Assembly (NCBI GenBank): GCA_900317015.1
Contig: ONFH01000030.1
Location: forward strand, 1-14,291
DNA from: an uncultured Erysipelotrichaceae bacterium
GTDB taxonomy: Bacteria; Bacillota_I; Bacilli_A; Erysipelotrichales; Coprobacillaceae
Direction of reading: 5' to 3'
DNA length: 14,291 nt
Part shown: positions 1 to 7,358 of the stretch, one piece after another
Position numbering within the stretch: the first letter of the stretch is position 1
Layout of the letters: the number at the start of each line of letters is the position of its first letter
Made by a program: the position numbers and the translations under genes
Notes under the pieces: model-generated
What the model saw: only the letters and a program-made list of their open reading frames with translations
What the model was told of the DNA's origin: nothing
Database searches by the model: none

Positions 1-1085
1 TGACGGGTAAATGGAAACATGTCGAATGGATAGACATCATGAAATGTATATCCTAACTTTTTAAATACCTTTAGATCACGTACCTGGGTGTCTGGACCAC
101 AAGAAATATAAAGAATGTAGCGTGGCTTCATTTTCACGGCAGCCTCAATAAATTCAGGAGTTGAACCACTGCGAGGTGGATCCATGATGATCACATCCGC
201 TTTTTCTTCTTTTGAAGTTTTGACCATATACTCTGTTGCATCCGCTGCAATAAATGAAATATTAGAAATATGGTTCTGTTTCTTATTCATGTTCGCATCT
301 TTAACGGCATCTCTATTACGTTCAATCCCGATCACATGATCGGCTTTGGAAGATCCAATCATGCCAATCGTCCCGATCCCACAGTACGTATCATACATGG
401 TGGAGACATGTTCTGGTAATAATGATAACCCAAAGTTGTAAAGTGCTTCACATTGGGCATGATTGATCTGATAGAAAGACTTTGAAGAAATCTTAAAGCT
501 TAAGCCACAAAGCTGATCGACGATATAGCCTTTGCCATAAAGAACCTTTTCCTCATTTCCTAAAACAATAGACGTATGACGTTTATTGATATTTAAAACA
601 ACAGATGCAACATTTGGACATTTATTAATGAGCTGTTTACAGAAGTTCTTAGAGCCTTTAAACATTGGGGACGACGACACGATCGTCACTAAGATCTGAT
701 GAGTGGCGACGGCCTGTCTCAGTAACACGTGACGGATCTCCCCTCTTTTCCCATCATATAAAGACACACGATATTTTTTAAAGAGAAAGGCGATCTGCTT
801 GATCACATCATCCATCTCTTGATCATGTAAAAGACAATGATCATAAGGAATGATGCGATGAGAGTCTTCTTCATAAAGACCATATTGATAATTCTTATTA
901 AAGGCGACGATGACCTTATTACGATAACCGTAAGGATCTTCCATCCCCTTGATCTCATGCACATTCACATGGAAGGGCTCAAAGAGCTTCCTCATTTCTT
1001 TATTTTTGATAGCTAATGAAGCTTCATAAGCGCCATTGATGTAGGCACAGCCACCACACTTTTTAGCAGTTTTACAGGTCTTCAT
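1..1085 (-). CDS. 23S rRNA (uracil-5)-methyltransferase, RlmD/RumA family, 3' end cut by window
   Basis: This enzyme family uses SAM to methylate C5 of a uridine in 23S rRNA. I translated 361 residues by hand. The N-terminus carries Cys4, Cys10 and Cys13, and Cys84 follows in an HCLL context; together they match the four ligands of the RumA [4Fe-4S] cluster. The SAM-binding motif DTYCGIGTIG starts at residue 232, DPPRSG at 302, and the catalytic-loop motif SCGPDTQ has its nucleophile at Cys329. Family members usually read SCNP there. The window ends at FDMFPFTR, which corresponds to the family's C-terminal DxFPxTxHVE motif, so only about 10-20 residues are missing. There is no N-terminal TRAM domain. 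The ATG overlaps the stop of the dipeptidase gene by one base (TAATG), and AGGAG lies 8 bases upstream, so this is the last visible gene of the operon. Target-uridine specificity cannot be read from sequence. Confidence 0.9.
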   Translation of the reverse strand, partial: MKTCKTAKKCGGCAYINGAYEASLAIKNKEMRKLFEPFHVNVHEIKGMEDPYGYRNKVIVAFNKNYQYGLYEEDSHRIIPYDHCLLHDQEMDDVIKQIAFLFKKYRVSLYDGKRGEIRHVLLRQAVATHQILVTIVSSSPMFKGSKNFCKQLINKCPNVASVVLNINKRHTSIVLGNEEKVLYGKGYIVDQLCGLSFKISSKSFYQINHAQCEALYNFGLSLLPEHVSTMYDTYCGIGTIGMIGSSKADHVIGIERNRDAVKDANMNKKQNHISNISFIAADATEYMVKTSKEEKADVIIMDPPRSGSTPEFIEAAVKMKPRYILYISCGPDTQVRDLKVFKKLGYTFHDVYPFDMFPFTR

Positions 1086-2503
1086 TACAGTTCTCCTATT
1101 ATTTTTTTCAAGAAACGATATGTTAATTTAAAAGAAGAGATATGCATACGTTCTTTATAGGTATGAATATTTTCAAGTTCTGGACCAAGCGTCACGATGT
1201 CCATATCCGGATGACGTTTCTGGAAGATGCCTGTTTCTAGTGCAGCATGCATCATACGTTCCTTCATCACCTTATGGAACATCTCCTTATAAAGAGATTT
1301 CATCTTTCGTCTTAGTGGTGACTTACTTTGATAAGTCATCGCATCAAAGTCCCCAAAGCGATCGACACTCATCGTGAAAAACGAACCTAAGGTACTGATC
1401 TGATCAGCCACTAAGTTTCTTTCGCTTTCTAAGTCTGAACGAATACTATAATTTAGCTTCAAAACATGATCATACGTGGAAACGACTCCAAGGTTGACTG
1501 ATGTGATGGGATGATCCTTGATCGTATTCGACATTCTTAAAGCCCCATTTGTGGATAAGAAGATCGTATTCAAAATGGCTTCACTTTCATCACCAGGATA
1601 GACATCATTCCATTCCACTTCATCTAAATAAAGTTTTAAATCGGGATCAGATTCTGCATATTCTTCCTTGATCGATGCTTCAAAGGTTTTCAGCTGTGCT
1701 TTGATATCTTTGAGATCACTGATGCTCGCAAAGACGACTTCTCCATTTAAAGGAATGGCATTGATCTTATTGCCAGAGGTCAAACGAGCCACTCGTACAT
1801 CGATGCCATGATCTAATAAAGACTTGCAGGCTCTTGCTAAAAGATGAGGGGCATTCCCGCGTCCCTTATGGATCTCATCACCCGAATGCCCACCTAAGAG
1901 ATCACCAATATAGATCTTATAAGCAGGATCTTTATTTTCCTGAGGATGTAATGTTTTAGAAAGTGTCATCTCTGTACAGCCAGCACTGGCCACAGTCGTC
2001 ACCCCAAAGAGATCATCATCTAAGGAGATCATCCTTTTGGCATGAATACGACTATGATCAATATGGATGGCCCCATACATATTGACTTCTTCCGCAACTG
2101 TAAAGATACATTCTAAAGCCGGATGATTTTTATTTTCATCAATAAACGTTAAGATCATGGCCACCCCAGCGCCATCATCAGCGCCTAATGTTGTATGTTC
2201 AGCTGTATAATAACCTTTGACTTTTTTGAGTTTGATCGGATCATTATAAAAATCATAGTCATAACCTGGCTCCACATCACAGACCATATCTAGATGTGCC
2301 TGTAAAGCCACAGTCTCATGATCTTCATACCCTTTGGTCGCGGGTACATAAATAATAATATTGTTCATGACATCACGGACATAGTCATAGCCATGCTGCT
2401 GAGCAAAATATTCAATATAATCGGCAAGCCATTCTTCATGGCCGCTGCCATGAGGAATCGTCATGATCTTTTTAAAATAGGTTTCTAATTTACTTCCTAA
2501 CAT
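1085..2503 (-). CDS. pepD: Aminoacyl-histidine dipeptidase (PepD, M20 family metallopeptidase)
   Basis: This is a cytosolic di-zinc peptidase of 472 residues, the usual length for PepD, that cleaves Xaa-His and other dipeptides. The zinc site is recognisable: HLD at residues 70-72, GADDGAG with the bridging Asp109, the catalytic Glu/metal pair at 138-139 (AEEV), and an Asp near 162. The dimerisation-domain motif GGHSGDEIHKGRGNA (from 204) is typical of the family, and a C-terminal histidine motif (NIHTYKERMHIS, His447/His454) should give the last metal ligand. AAGGAGG sits 8 bases before the ATG, a very strong ribosome binding site. The start lies inside the end of the Smr gene (14-base overlap), and the stop overlaps the RlmD start. 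It is the only metabolic gene in an otherwise RNA-related operon. The family call is firm; substrate range is inferred. Confidence 0.9.
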   Translation of the reverse strand: MLGSKLETYFKKIMTIPHGSGHEEWLADYIEYFAQQHGYDYVRDVMNNIIIYVPATKGYEDHETVALQAHLDMVCDVEPGYDYDFYNDPIKLKKVKGYYTAEHTTLGADDGAGVAMILTFIDENKNHPALECIFTVAEEVNMYGAIHIDHSRIHAKRMISLDDDLFGVTTVASAGCTEMTLSKTLHPQENKDPAYKIYIGDLLGGHSGDEIHKGRGNAPHLLARACKSLLDHGIDVRVARLTSGNKINAIPLNGEVVFASISDLKDIKAQLKTFEASIKEEYAESDPDLKLYLDEVEWNDVYPGDESEAILNTIFLSTNGALRMSNTIKDHPITSVNLGVVSTYDHVLKLNYSIRSDLESERNLVADQISTLGSFFTMSVDRFGDFDAMTYQSKSPLRRKMKSLYKEMFHKVMKERMMHAALETGIFQKRHPDMDIVTLGPELENIHTYKERMHISSFKLTYRFLKKIIGEL

Positions 2504-2741
2504 GCAAGTCCCTCCTTAAAATGAGATCCGTCATTCCCAAATTCATGGATAATTCGACATGGTCGATCCTTGGATGAGAACGATATCTCTTTCTCACCAT
2601 ATTGCGAATCGCCTGACCATGGCTATAGCCATGGATGATGCGGATCACGGTAATATTGCTTTTCGCCTGCTTTAAGCTGCGATCAATTTCATGAGAGGCT
2701 TCTGAGACGGTCATCCCATGGACATTTATTTCTAAAATCAT
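2490..2741 (-). CDS. Stand-alone Smr-domain protein
   Basis: This small protein of 83 residues is almost entirely one Smr (small MutS-related) domain. The start reads LEINVHGMTVSEA, matching the LDLHG...EA opening of the fold. The centre reads IIHGYSHGQAIRNMVRK (from residue 35), matching the nuclease-associated IxHGxGxGxLR loop but with Ser-His where the family usually has Gly-Thr/Gly-Lys. The end reads NLGMTDLIL, resembling the final NxGxTxxxL strand. Smr domains bind or nick nucleic acids, and some act on mRNA of stalled ribosomes; the role here is unknown. GAAGGAGAG lies about 8 bases before the ATG. The ATG overlaps the stop of the pseudouridine synthase gene (ATGA), and the 3' end overlaps pepD. 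The domain call is good; whether it is catalytic is open because of the altered loop. Confidence 0.8.
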   Translation of the reverse strand: MILEINVHGMTVSEASHEIDRSLKQAKSNITVIRIIHGYSHGQAIRNMVRKRYRSHPRIDHVELSMNLGMTDLILRRDLHVRK

Positions 2742-3415
2742 AAAACACTCTCCTTCAAAGCTTGGACTTCCCGATCTGTTAAGGGACGTGACTGACCTTC
2801 CTCAAGGTCCCCTAAAGTGATTGGGCCAAAGCGAATGCGTTTTAACGTCACGATCTCATTGTCTAGGGAAAGAAACATCTTTCTGATCTCATGATACTTT
2901 CCTTCCGTGACTTGAATCGTCCCATGTGTGGCATCTTCTAACGAAATGATCGCTGGTCGACATTTCACATTATGATCAATGAGGATGCCTTCCTTGGCGT
3001 ATGCAAGATCCTTCTCACTTAATGGCCGTAAGCAGGTAAAGGCATAGACTTTAGGAATATGATAGGCTGGTAAGGTCAGCTTCTTTCTGAGTTTGAGATC
3101 ATTTGTTAAAAGAAGAAGACCAGTCGTATTATGATCAAGTCGGCCGACATAATGTAAATGTGGGACAAGTTCATCAACACTTTTATAAAGCGTACTTTTG
3201 GCGTCACAGACATAACCATCGGGCTTATTAAGGACGACATACTTTAATGGATGCACGTCAATAACAATCCCATCAACAGTGACTGCGCCTTCTCGATAGT
3301 CCTGATCTTCAGTCAGGATCGTTCCATTGAATGCGACATGTCCTTTCTTGATCAGCTTACGACAGGCTTTCTTGGTCCCATAGTGATTGAGGACTAAGAG
3401 ATCGACGATCTTCAT
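2738..3415 (-). CDS. RsuA/RluB/RluE-family rRNA pseudouridine synthase
   Basis: This protein of 225 residues isomerises a uridine of rRNA to pseudouridine. An N-terminal S4 RNA-binding domain (about residues 1-55, LNHYGTKKACRKLIKKGHVAFNG) is followed by the catalytic domain. The hallmark GRLDHNTTGLLLLTND places the catalytic aspartate at residue 94. KYVVLNKPDGYVC (residues 59-71) and TEGKYHEIRKM are the other family motifs. The length is typical for RsuA-like enzymes. An in-frame TTG three bases upstream (3418) has slightly better spacing to the GGGAG ribosome binding site, but the ATG forms a TGATG overlap with the upstream gene and is preferred here. It overlaps both neighbours, so translation is probably coupled. 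Small-subunit (RsuA) versus large-subunit (RluB/RluE) target cannot be settled by eye. Confidence 0.9.
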   Translation of the reverse strand: MKIVDLLVLNHYGTKKACRKLIKKGHVAFNGTILTEDQDYREGAVTVDGIVIDVHPLKYVVLNKPDGYVCDAKSTLYKSVDELVPHLHYVGRLDHNTTGLLLLTNDLKLRKKLTLPAYHIPKVYAFTCLRPLSEKDLAYAKEGILIDHNVKCRPAIISLEDATHGTIQVTEGKYHEIRKMFLSLDNEIVTLKRIRFGPITLGDLEEGQSRPLTDREVQALKESVL

Positions 3416-3699
3416 CAATGGGTATTTCTCCCGCGTGAACAGTCATTGGAACGTTCATCGCCATTATTCTTAATGATCACATGAACGAGATCGCCTCTTT
3501 TATAATGCGGATCTTCCTTTAAAAGATCCTCTAAGATCGAACAGCGTTTATGACCATCAAGAACAAGATAACTGTTCCCTTCCTGTCTAACTGTAATTGG
3601 AAAAGAAAAGCCAATCCGCTTAACGGAATCATAAAGCGTCTGTGAATAGTTTGTATAATTGTAAGTTAAATCTTTTAAATGCATTCCTCGAATGCGCAT
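3415..3699 (-). CDS. Small ParB/sulfiredoxin-fold-like protein, first gene of the operon
   Basis: This is a predicted protein of 94 residues. The central part, GFSFPITVRQEGNSYLVLDGHKRCSILEDL (about residues 30-59, quoted only to show the motif), resembles the ParB N-terminal fold: a short strand giving the preferred value, then a D-G-H-x-R box. The helix-turn-helix and dimerisation parts of true ParB are absent, so it is not a partition protein as such. The reading frame is also open from GTG codons at 3711 and 3708 and an ATG at 3705. I chose the ATG at 3699 because GGTGAT, a perfect match to the extended anti-Shine-Dalgarno, lies 4 bases upstream and because the -10 box at 3717-3722 would place the mRNA start near 3710. 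The stop (TGA) overlaps the pseudouridine synthase start. Function is unknown. The gene is likely real because it is coupled to the operon. Confidence 0.6.
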   Translation of the reverse strand: MRIRGMHLKDLTYNYTNYSQTLYDSVKRIGFSFPITVRQEGNSYLVLDGHKRCSILEDLLKEDPHYKRGDLVHVIIKNNGDERSNDCSRGRNTH

Positions 3700-3716
3700 A
3701 GTCATCACCACATATC

Positions 3717-3745
3717 ATTATAAAGGAAAACCTTAAACAAGCAAA
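3717..3745 (-). promoter_or_regulatory. Promoter of the minus-strand five-gene operon
   Basis: On the minus strand a perfect TATAAT (3722-3717) lies 17 bases after TTTGCT (3745-3740), or 16 bases after the overlapping TTGCTT. The -10 is strong and the -35 weak (3 of 6). The expected mRNA start is near 3710, only about ten bases before the likely start codon, so the leader is very short. The -35 region overlaps one arm of an imperfect inverted repeat, AAACAAGCA / TGCTTTTGTTT (3735-3743 and 3759-3769). Confidence 0.6.
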
Positions 3746-3770
3746 CATCAATGACGAATGCTTTTGTTTA

Positions 3771-3784
3771 TGAAATCCCTTTCA
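3771..3784. promoter_or_regulatory. Candidate operator palindrome TGAAA-N4-TTTCA
   Basis: The perfect inverted repeat TGAAATCCCTTTCA lies between the two divergent promoters and overlaps the -35 region of the regulator gene. Its position suits autoregulation by the RpiR-type protein encoded just downstream, whose family binds short inverted repeats. Binding by this protein is inference; the palindrome is directly visible. Confidence 0.45.
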
Positions 3785-3809
3785 ATTGATTTTATAGGTA
3801 TGTTATAAT
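3780..3809 (+). promoter_or_regulatory. Promoter of the RpiR-type regulator gene (extended -10)
   Basis: TGTTATAAT (3801-3809) is a perfect extended -10 element (TGnTATAAT). The -35 is weak: TTCAAT at 3781-3786 gives a 17-base spacer. The expected mRNA start is near 3816, leaving about 15 bases of leader, most of it ribosome binding site. The weak -35 with an overlapping palindrome fits a regulated promoter. Confidence 0.65.
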
Positions 3810-3830
3810 AGTCACAAGGATGTGAATGCA

Positions 3831-4592
3831 ATGAGTGAAAAGATCAATCAGAACCTCTTATTGAGCCGTATTCTGACTTATATGAACGGGACACTTTTTA
3901 ATGATTTCTATTATAAGATCGCCACGTTCATTATTGAACACTATTTAGAGATGGAAAATATGAGCAAGGAAGAATTCTTAAAAGCGGGTCCTTTTAAGGA
4001 AGTCGAATTAAATTCCTTCATGGGCGCCTTTGGCTTTGAAGATTATGAGGAATTCCAGTTAAAGCTCTATAATGACTATCAGACCAGATTAAATCAGATC
4101 CGTGTGCGTCTCTTTGATATCACGCCACAGAAATTCTTAAAGAAGATGGACATGACGATTGAAGAAAAAAAATTACAGGATCTTGTGTCTGAAGTGTGCA
4201 AGAAATTCTATGAATCAAAACGCATCGTCATCATGGGTGCGCTCTATCCTTTATCATTAAGTGTCGAATTACAGACCGATATGATCACATTTGGGAAACC
4301 ATTTGTCCAGTATCACAGCTATGATCCCCTCACTTTCACTAAAGATGATGTGGTCATCGTTGTCAGTGCCACAGGACGTGCCTTACGTAATATGAAGAAG
4401 AATATGGCTGATGCGCATATTGAAAATGCCTATTCCCTTCTGTTAACGCAGAATAAGAAGTACGTCAATGAAAAAGAGGTCTCTAAAGTTTTAGTCTTAC
4501 CAGGACGCTTTGACAGTGTTGATTTTAACTATCAGCTGATGTCGATCTATGATCTTTTAAGACTGCGCTATTTCCAGCAATATTACCTGTAA
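3831..4592 (+). CDS. MurR/RpiR-family transcriptional regulator (HTH plus SIS domain)
   Basis: This protein of 253 residues has a helical N-terminal part (about residues 8-80) consistent with an RpiR-type winged HTH. A SIS sugar-phosphate-binding domain follows (about 110-235), seen in RIVIMGALYPLSLSVELQTD and DDVVIVVSATGRALRNM, where the Ser-x-x-Gly loop is kept. Regulators of this family usually sense phosphosugars. The frame is open from a GTG at 3822, but AAGGATGTGA (one mismatch to the full anti-Shine-Dalgarno complement) lies 5 bases before the ATG at 3831, so that start is chosen. The N-terminal half is divergent, with few canonical HTH residues, so I rely mainly on the SIS part and overall layout. 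No sugar gene lies nearby and the target is unknown. It is transcribed divergently from the RNA-modification operon and ends in a shared terminator. Confidence 0.7.
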   Translation: MSEKINQNLLLSRILTYMNGTLFNDFYYKIATFIIEHYLEMENMSKEEFLKAGPFKEVELNSFMGAFGFEDYEEFQLKLYNDYQTRLNQIRVRLFDITPQKFLKKMDMTIEEKKLQDLVSEVCKKFYESKRIVIMGALYPLSLSVELQTDMITFGKPFVQYHSYDPLTFTKDDVVIVVSATGRALRNMKKNMADAHIENAYSLLLTQNKKYVNEKEVSKVLVLPGRFDSVDFNYQLMSIYDLLRLRYFQQYYL

Positions 4593-4594
4593 GC

Positions 4595-4624
4595 AAAAAA
4601 GATGTGGATCATCCACATCTTTTC
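4595..4624. terminator. Bidirectional intrinsic terminator
   Basis: A 12-base-pair stem (4597-4608 with 4612-4623) closes on a TCA triloop. Read on the minus strand it is followed by six T; read on the plus strand by TTTTCTATTTTC. It sits between the convergent ends of the regulator (stop at 4592) and the ABC ATPase gene (stop at 4624) and can serve both. Confidence 0.9.
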
Positions 4625-5409
4625 TATTTTCTTAATAACATTTCATCTGAGGCTTCGGCCACTTTTAAGAATTCTGCGACAAGGTCTTCAACGCTCATCT
4701 TTTTCTTATCTTCAGCACTGATTTCTAGAACGATCTGTCCATTATTCATAATAAAGGTACGATTGCCATACTTTAAGGCATCTTCCATATTATGGGTGAT
4801 CATCATCGTTGTAATATGATGTTCACGAGCAATCTTCGTTGATAGATTCATGACCTTCTGACTCGTTGCGGGATCTAAGGCCGCCGTATGTTCATCTAAC
4901 AATAACAGCTTTGGCGTCACGATCGTCGCCATTAACAATGTTAAAGCCTGACGCTGACCACCAGATAAGGTGCCCACTTTTGTCGTTAAACGATCTTCAA
5001 GACCGATATCTAACTGCTTGAGCGCTTCGATAAAGATTTGACGCTGTTTTTTAGAAACAGGCTTTAAAGAGAAATGCTTCCCTCTTGAATAAGAAAGAGC
5101 TAAGTTTTCTTCAATCGTCATATGAGGAGCTGTTCCTTTTAATGGATCCTGGAACAAGCGTCCAATGACTCTTGAACGCACATATTCTTTATCAATGGTA
5201 ATATCCTTACCATCTAATTCGATCTTGCCTTCTTTAATATCGACAGCGCCACTGATGGACTGGAAGAGGGTTGACTTGCCGGCTCCATTTGAACCAATGA
5301 TTGTGACGAAGTCCCCTTCATTGAGTTCAAAGTTGACATGGTTGAGGGCACGCTTTTCATTGATCGTGCCTTCATTGAAGACGACAGATAAATCACTGAC
5401 TTTAAGCAT
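4624..5409 (-). CDS. ABC transporter ATP-binding protein (TrpZ-like)
   Basis: This is the cytoplasmic ATPase that drives the uptake system encoded with it; 261 residues, normal for the family. Walker A GSNGAGKST is at 39-47, the Q-loop glutamine at 87, the signature LSGGQ at 148-152, Walker B LLLLDE at 168-173, and the switch histidine in MMITHN at 206. The frame is open for 14 more codons upstream, but AAAGGAGGA lies 7 bases before the ATG at 5409 and homologues begin at MLKVSDLSV. The start lies inside the end of the permease gene (8-base overlap). Together with the PF04392-type lipoprotein and the branched-chain-type permease it forms the set known as TrpXYZ in streptococci. Substrate assignment rests on that resemblance and on the T-box. 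Confidence 0.92.
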   Translation of the reverse strand: MLKVSDLSVVFNEGTINEKRALNHVNFELNEGDFVTIIGSNGAGKSTLFQSISGAVDIKEGKIELDGKDITIDKEYVRSRVIGRLFQDPLKGTAPHMTIEENLALSYSRGKHFSLKPVSKKQRQIFIEALKQLDIGLEDRLTTKVGTLSGGQRQALTLLMATIVTPKLLLLDEHTAALDPATSQKVMNLSTKIAREHHITTMMITHNMEDALKYGNRTFIMNNGQIVLEISAEDKKKMSVEDLVAEFLKVAEASDEMLLRK

Positions 5410-6265
5410 GTTTCTTCCTCCTTTTAAGGATTGGCACGGCAATCGCAACAATAACGATCGCTGCCGAAAGCATATTCAAATCGCCTGATGGCACGCCGGC
5501 CATGATTGCAATCGTTAAGATAAAACGATAGATGATGGCGCCGACAACTGCAGCCACAAGGGTCCAGATGATCTTTGTGGATCTGATAAAGGTCTGACCA
5601 ATAATGATCGAAGCCAACCCAATGACCATCATCCCGATCCCACTGGTAATATCGGCATAGCCCTGCTGCTGGGTATAAATCGCACCTGATAAGCCAACAA
5701 GACCATTGGCTAAAGCTAAACCGATCAGCTTCATCTTATCGGTATCGATGGAAGATGCTCTGACCATATCTTCGTTATCCCCACAGGCTCTTAAGGCTAA
5801 GCCCATCTGCGTCTTTAAGAAATAATTCATTAAGATGACCACAATAATGACAATCGCATAAATCACGATCAGCTTATCAAAAGGATCAAACCCCTTGAAG
5901 CCGGTGAAGACCGTCTTCTGATCCATTAAGGAAATATTTGGGGTCTGATGCATGATACGCAGATTGACCGAATACAAAGCCGTCTGCGTTAAGATCCCTG
6001 AAAGGATCTCATTGATCTTCAGCTTTGTCATCAAGAGACCAGTCATAAGACCGGCAAGGCATCCGGCGACAAACGCTAAGACTAAACCAAGACCTGGATA
6101 ATTGGCGGTCGTCACGATGACTGAGACGGCACAGCCTGTTGTAAATGATCCATCAACCGTTAAATCCGGAATATCTAAGACATTGAAACTGATATAACAT
6201 CCAAGTGCTAATAAAGCAAAGATGCCACCAAGTTCAAATGCCCCAATGGCAACAGTACTATTCAT
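5402..6265 (-). CDS. ABC transporter permease (TrpY-like, BPD_transp_2 type)
   Basis: This integral membrane protein of 287 residues has about eight hydrophobic segments and ends in a positively charged tail (LKRRKKHA). The family stretch LRACGDNEDMVRASSIDTD, followed by LIGLALANGLVGLSGAIYTQQQ and then GIGMMVIGLASIIIG, is characteristic of permeases paired with PF04392-type substrate-binding lipoproteins. It should form the membrane pore, presumably as a homodimer with two copies of the ATPase. AAGGAG is about 11 bases before the ATG, somewhat far, so it may rely partly on coupling to the lipoprotein gene 15 bases upstream. The 3' end overlaps the ATPase gene by 8 bases. Confidence 0.88.
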   Translation of the reverse strand: MNSTVAIGAFELGGIFALLALGCYISFNVLDIPDLTVDGSFTTGCAVSVIVTTANYPGLGLVLAFVAGCLAGLMTGLLMTKLKINEILSGILTQTALYSVNLRIMHQTPNISLMDQKTVFTGFKGFDPFDKLIVIYAIVIIVVILMNYFLKTQMGLALRACGDNEDMVRASSIDTDKMKLIGLALANGLVGLSGAIYTQQQGYADITSGIGMMVIGLASIIIGQTFIRSTKIIWTLVAAVVGAIIYRFILTIAIMAGVPSGDLNMLSAAIVIVAIAVPILKRRKKHA

Positions 6266-6280
6266 GATTGAAAAAACTCC

Positions 6281-7255
6281 TTACATTTTAATATATTTCT
6301 TATCATCTTTAATAGATGCTGGTAATTTTAAACCTAATGTCTTTAATGTCTTCTGGTTGACATAGATATTTAAGTTTGTCTTGAAGACTTTAACCGGTAA
6401 TGAAGAGACTTTCTTGCCCTTTAAGACCTTGTCACACATTCTTGCCGTTTCTTTACCTAATTCTTCATAGTCGATGCCGACCGTTAAGAAACCGCCATCT
6501 TTAACCATGGAATCTGCACCCACATAGAATGGTGTCTTTGTCGCATTGGCAGCCTTAGAAGCAACGCTCATCGCACTGGCAACGGTATTATCGTTTGGTG
6601 AGAACACGGCATCACACTTACTTGCTAAAACGTTCATCGCAGACTGGACTTCAGAAACCTTTGTGACAGTGGCTTCAGTTGTCTTGATGCCTTTCTTTGC
6701 TAAATAAGCTTTGACATTTTTAATGTTTGTCACAGAATTGGCTTCCCCTTTGTTATAAAGAAGACCCATCGTCTTTAACTTAGGCTGAACTTCAAGTGCC
6801 TTATCGATGATCTGGTTGACCTGAACTTCATCACTTGTGCCGGTCATGTTCTTATCTGGCTTTGTTAATGATGATGTTAACTTTGCCCCGACGGGATCTG
6901 AGACCGCTGAGAAAATGATTGGTGTCTTATTGGCTAATTTGGCAACGGCCTGAGCAGCCGGAGTGGCAATGGCGACAACACAGTCTAGATCTTCACCCTG
7001 GAATTCATTGGCAATGGAAGCTAATGTATTCGTATTGCCCTGACCATTCTTAAACGTGTATTTGATATTTTTACTATTATAACCTAAGGCTTTCATTTCG
7101 CCATCATAGGCTTTCTTGATCGTGTTTAATGACGTATGATCCATCATCTGAATGATGCCGACCTTCTTCACACTTGTCGAACTTGATGAACCTGAGCATC
7201 CGCTCACTAATGTTGCTGCTAAAGCAGCGGCTGTTAATACTTTTAATGCTTTCAT
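6281..7255 (-). CDS. ABC transporter substrate-binding lipoprotein (TrpX-like, PF04392 family)
   Basis: This is a surface-anchored substrate-binding protein of 324 residues. The signal peptide starts MKALKVLTAAALAATLVSGC, with lipobox LVSGC and lipidated Cys20, then a Ser-rich linker. The mature part opens with VGIIQMMDHTSLNTIKKAYDG, and VVAIATPAAQAVAK plus PIIFSAVSDPVGAKL match the family that includes streptococcal TrpX. An open frame extends 12 codons upstream to 7291, but the lipoprotein signal and the purine-rich GGAGAAGGAAGG, about 9 bases before, support the ATG at 7255. It is the first gene of the transporter operon, directly downstream of the T-box terminator. Tryptophan (or tyrosine) is the most likely ligand by family, but related proteins bind other small molecules. 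Confidence 0.88.
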   Translation of the reverse strand: MKALKVLTAAALAATLVSGCSGSSSSTSVKKVGIIQMMDHTSLNTIKKAYDGEMKALGYNSKNIKYTFKNGQGNTNTLASIANEFQGEDLDCVVAIATPAAQAVAKLANKTPIIFSAVSDPVGAKLTSSLTKPDKNMTGTSDEVQVNQIIDKALEVQPKLKTMGLLYNKGEANSVTNIKNVKAYLAKKGIKTTEATVTKVSEVQSAMNVLASKCDAVFSPNDNTVASAMSVASKAANATKTPFYVGADSMVKDGGFLTVGIDYEELGKETARMCDKVLKGKKVSSLPVKVFKTNLNIYVNQKTLKTLGLKLPASIKDDKKYIKM

Positions 7256-7325
7256 AAATAAATACCTTCCTTCTCCTTTTATTGTACGCATTTTTCACTC
7301 TAGTTCACATAAAAGGATACAAGAA

Positions 7326-7358
7326 ATAAAAAACATCTGCCCCGAAAGGACAGATGTT
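7326..7358 (-). terminator. T-box intrinsic terminator
   Basis: On the minus strand AACATCTGTCC (7358-7348) pairs over 11 base pairs, one of them G-U, with GGGCAGATGTT (7342-7332). The loop is five bases and a run of T follows. Its 5' arm contains the CCTTT segment that the antiterminator would capture, so this is the regulated stop in front of the lipoprotein gene. Confidence 0.92.
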
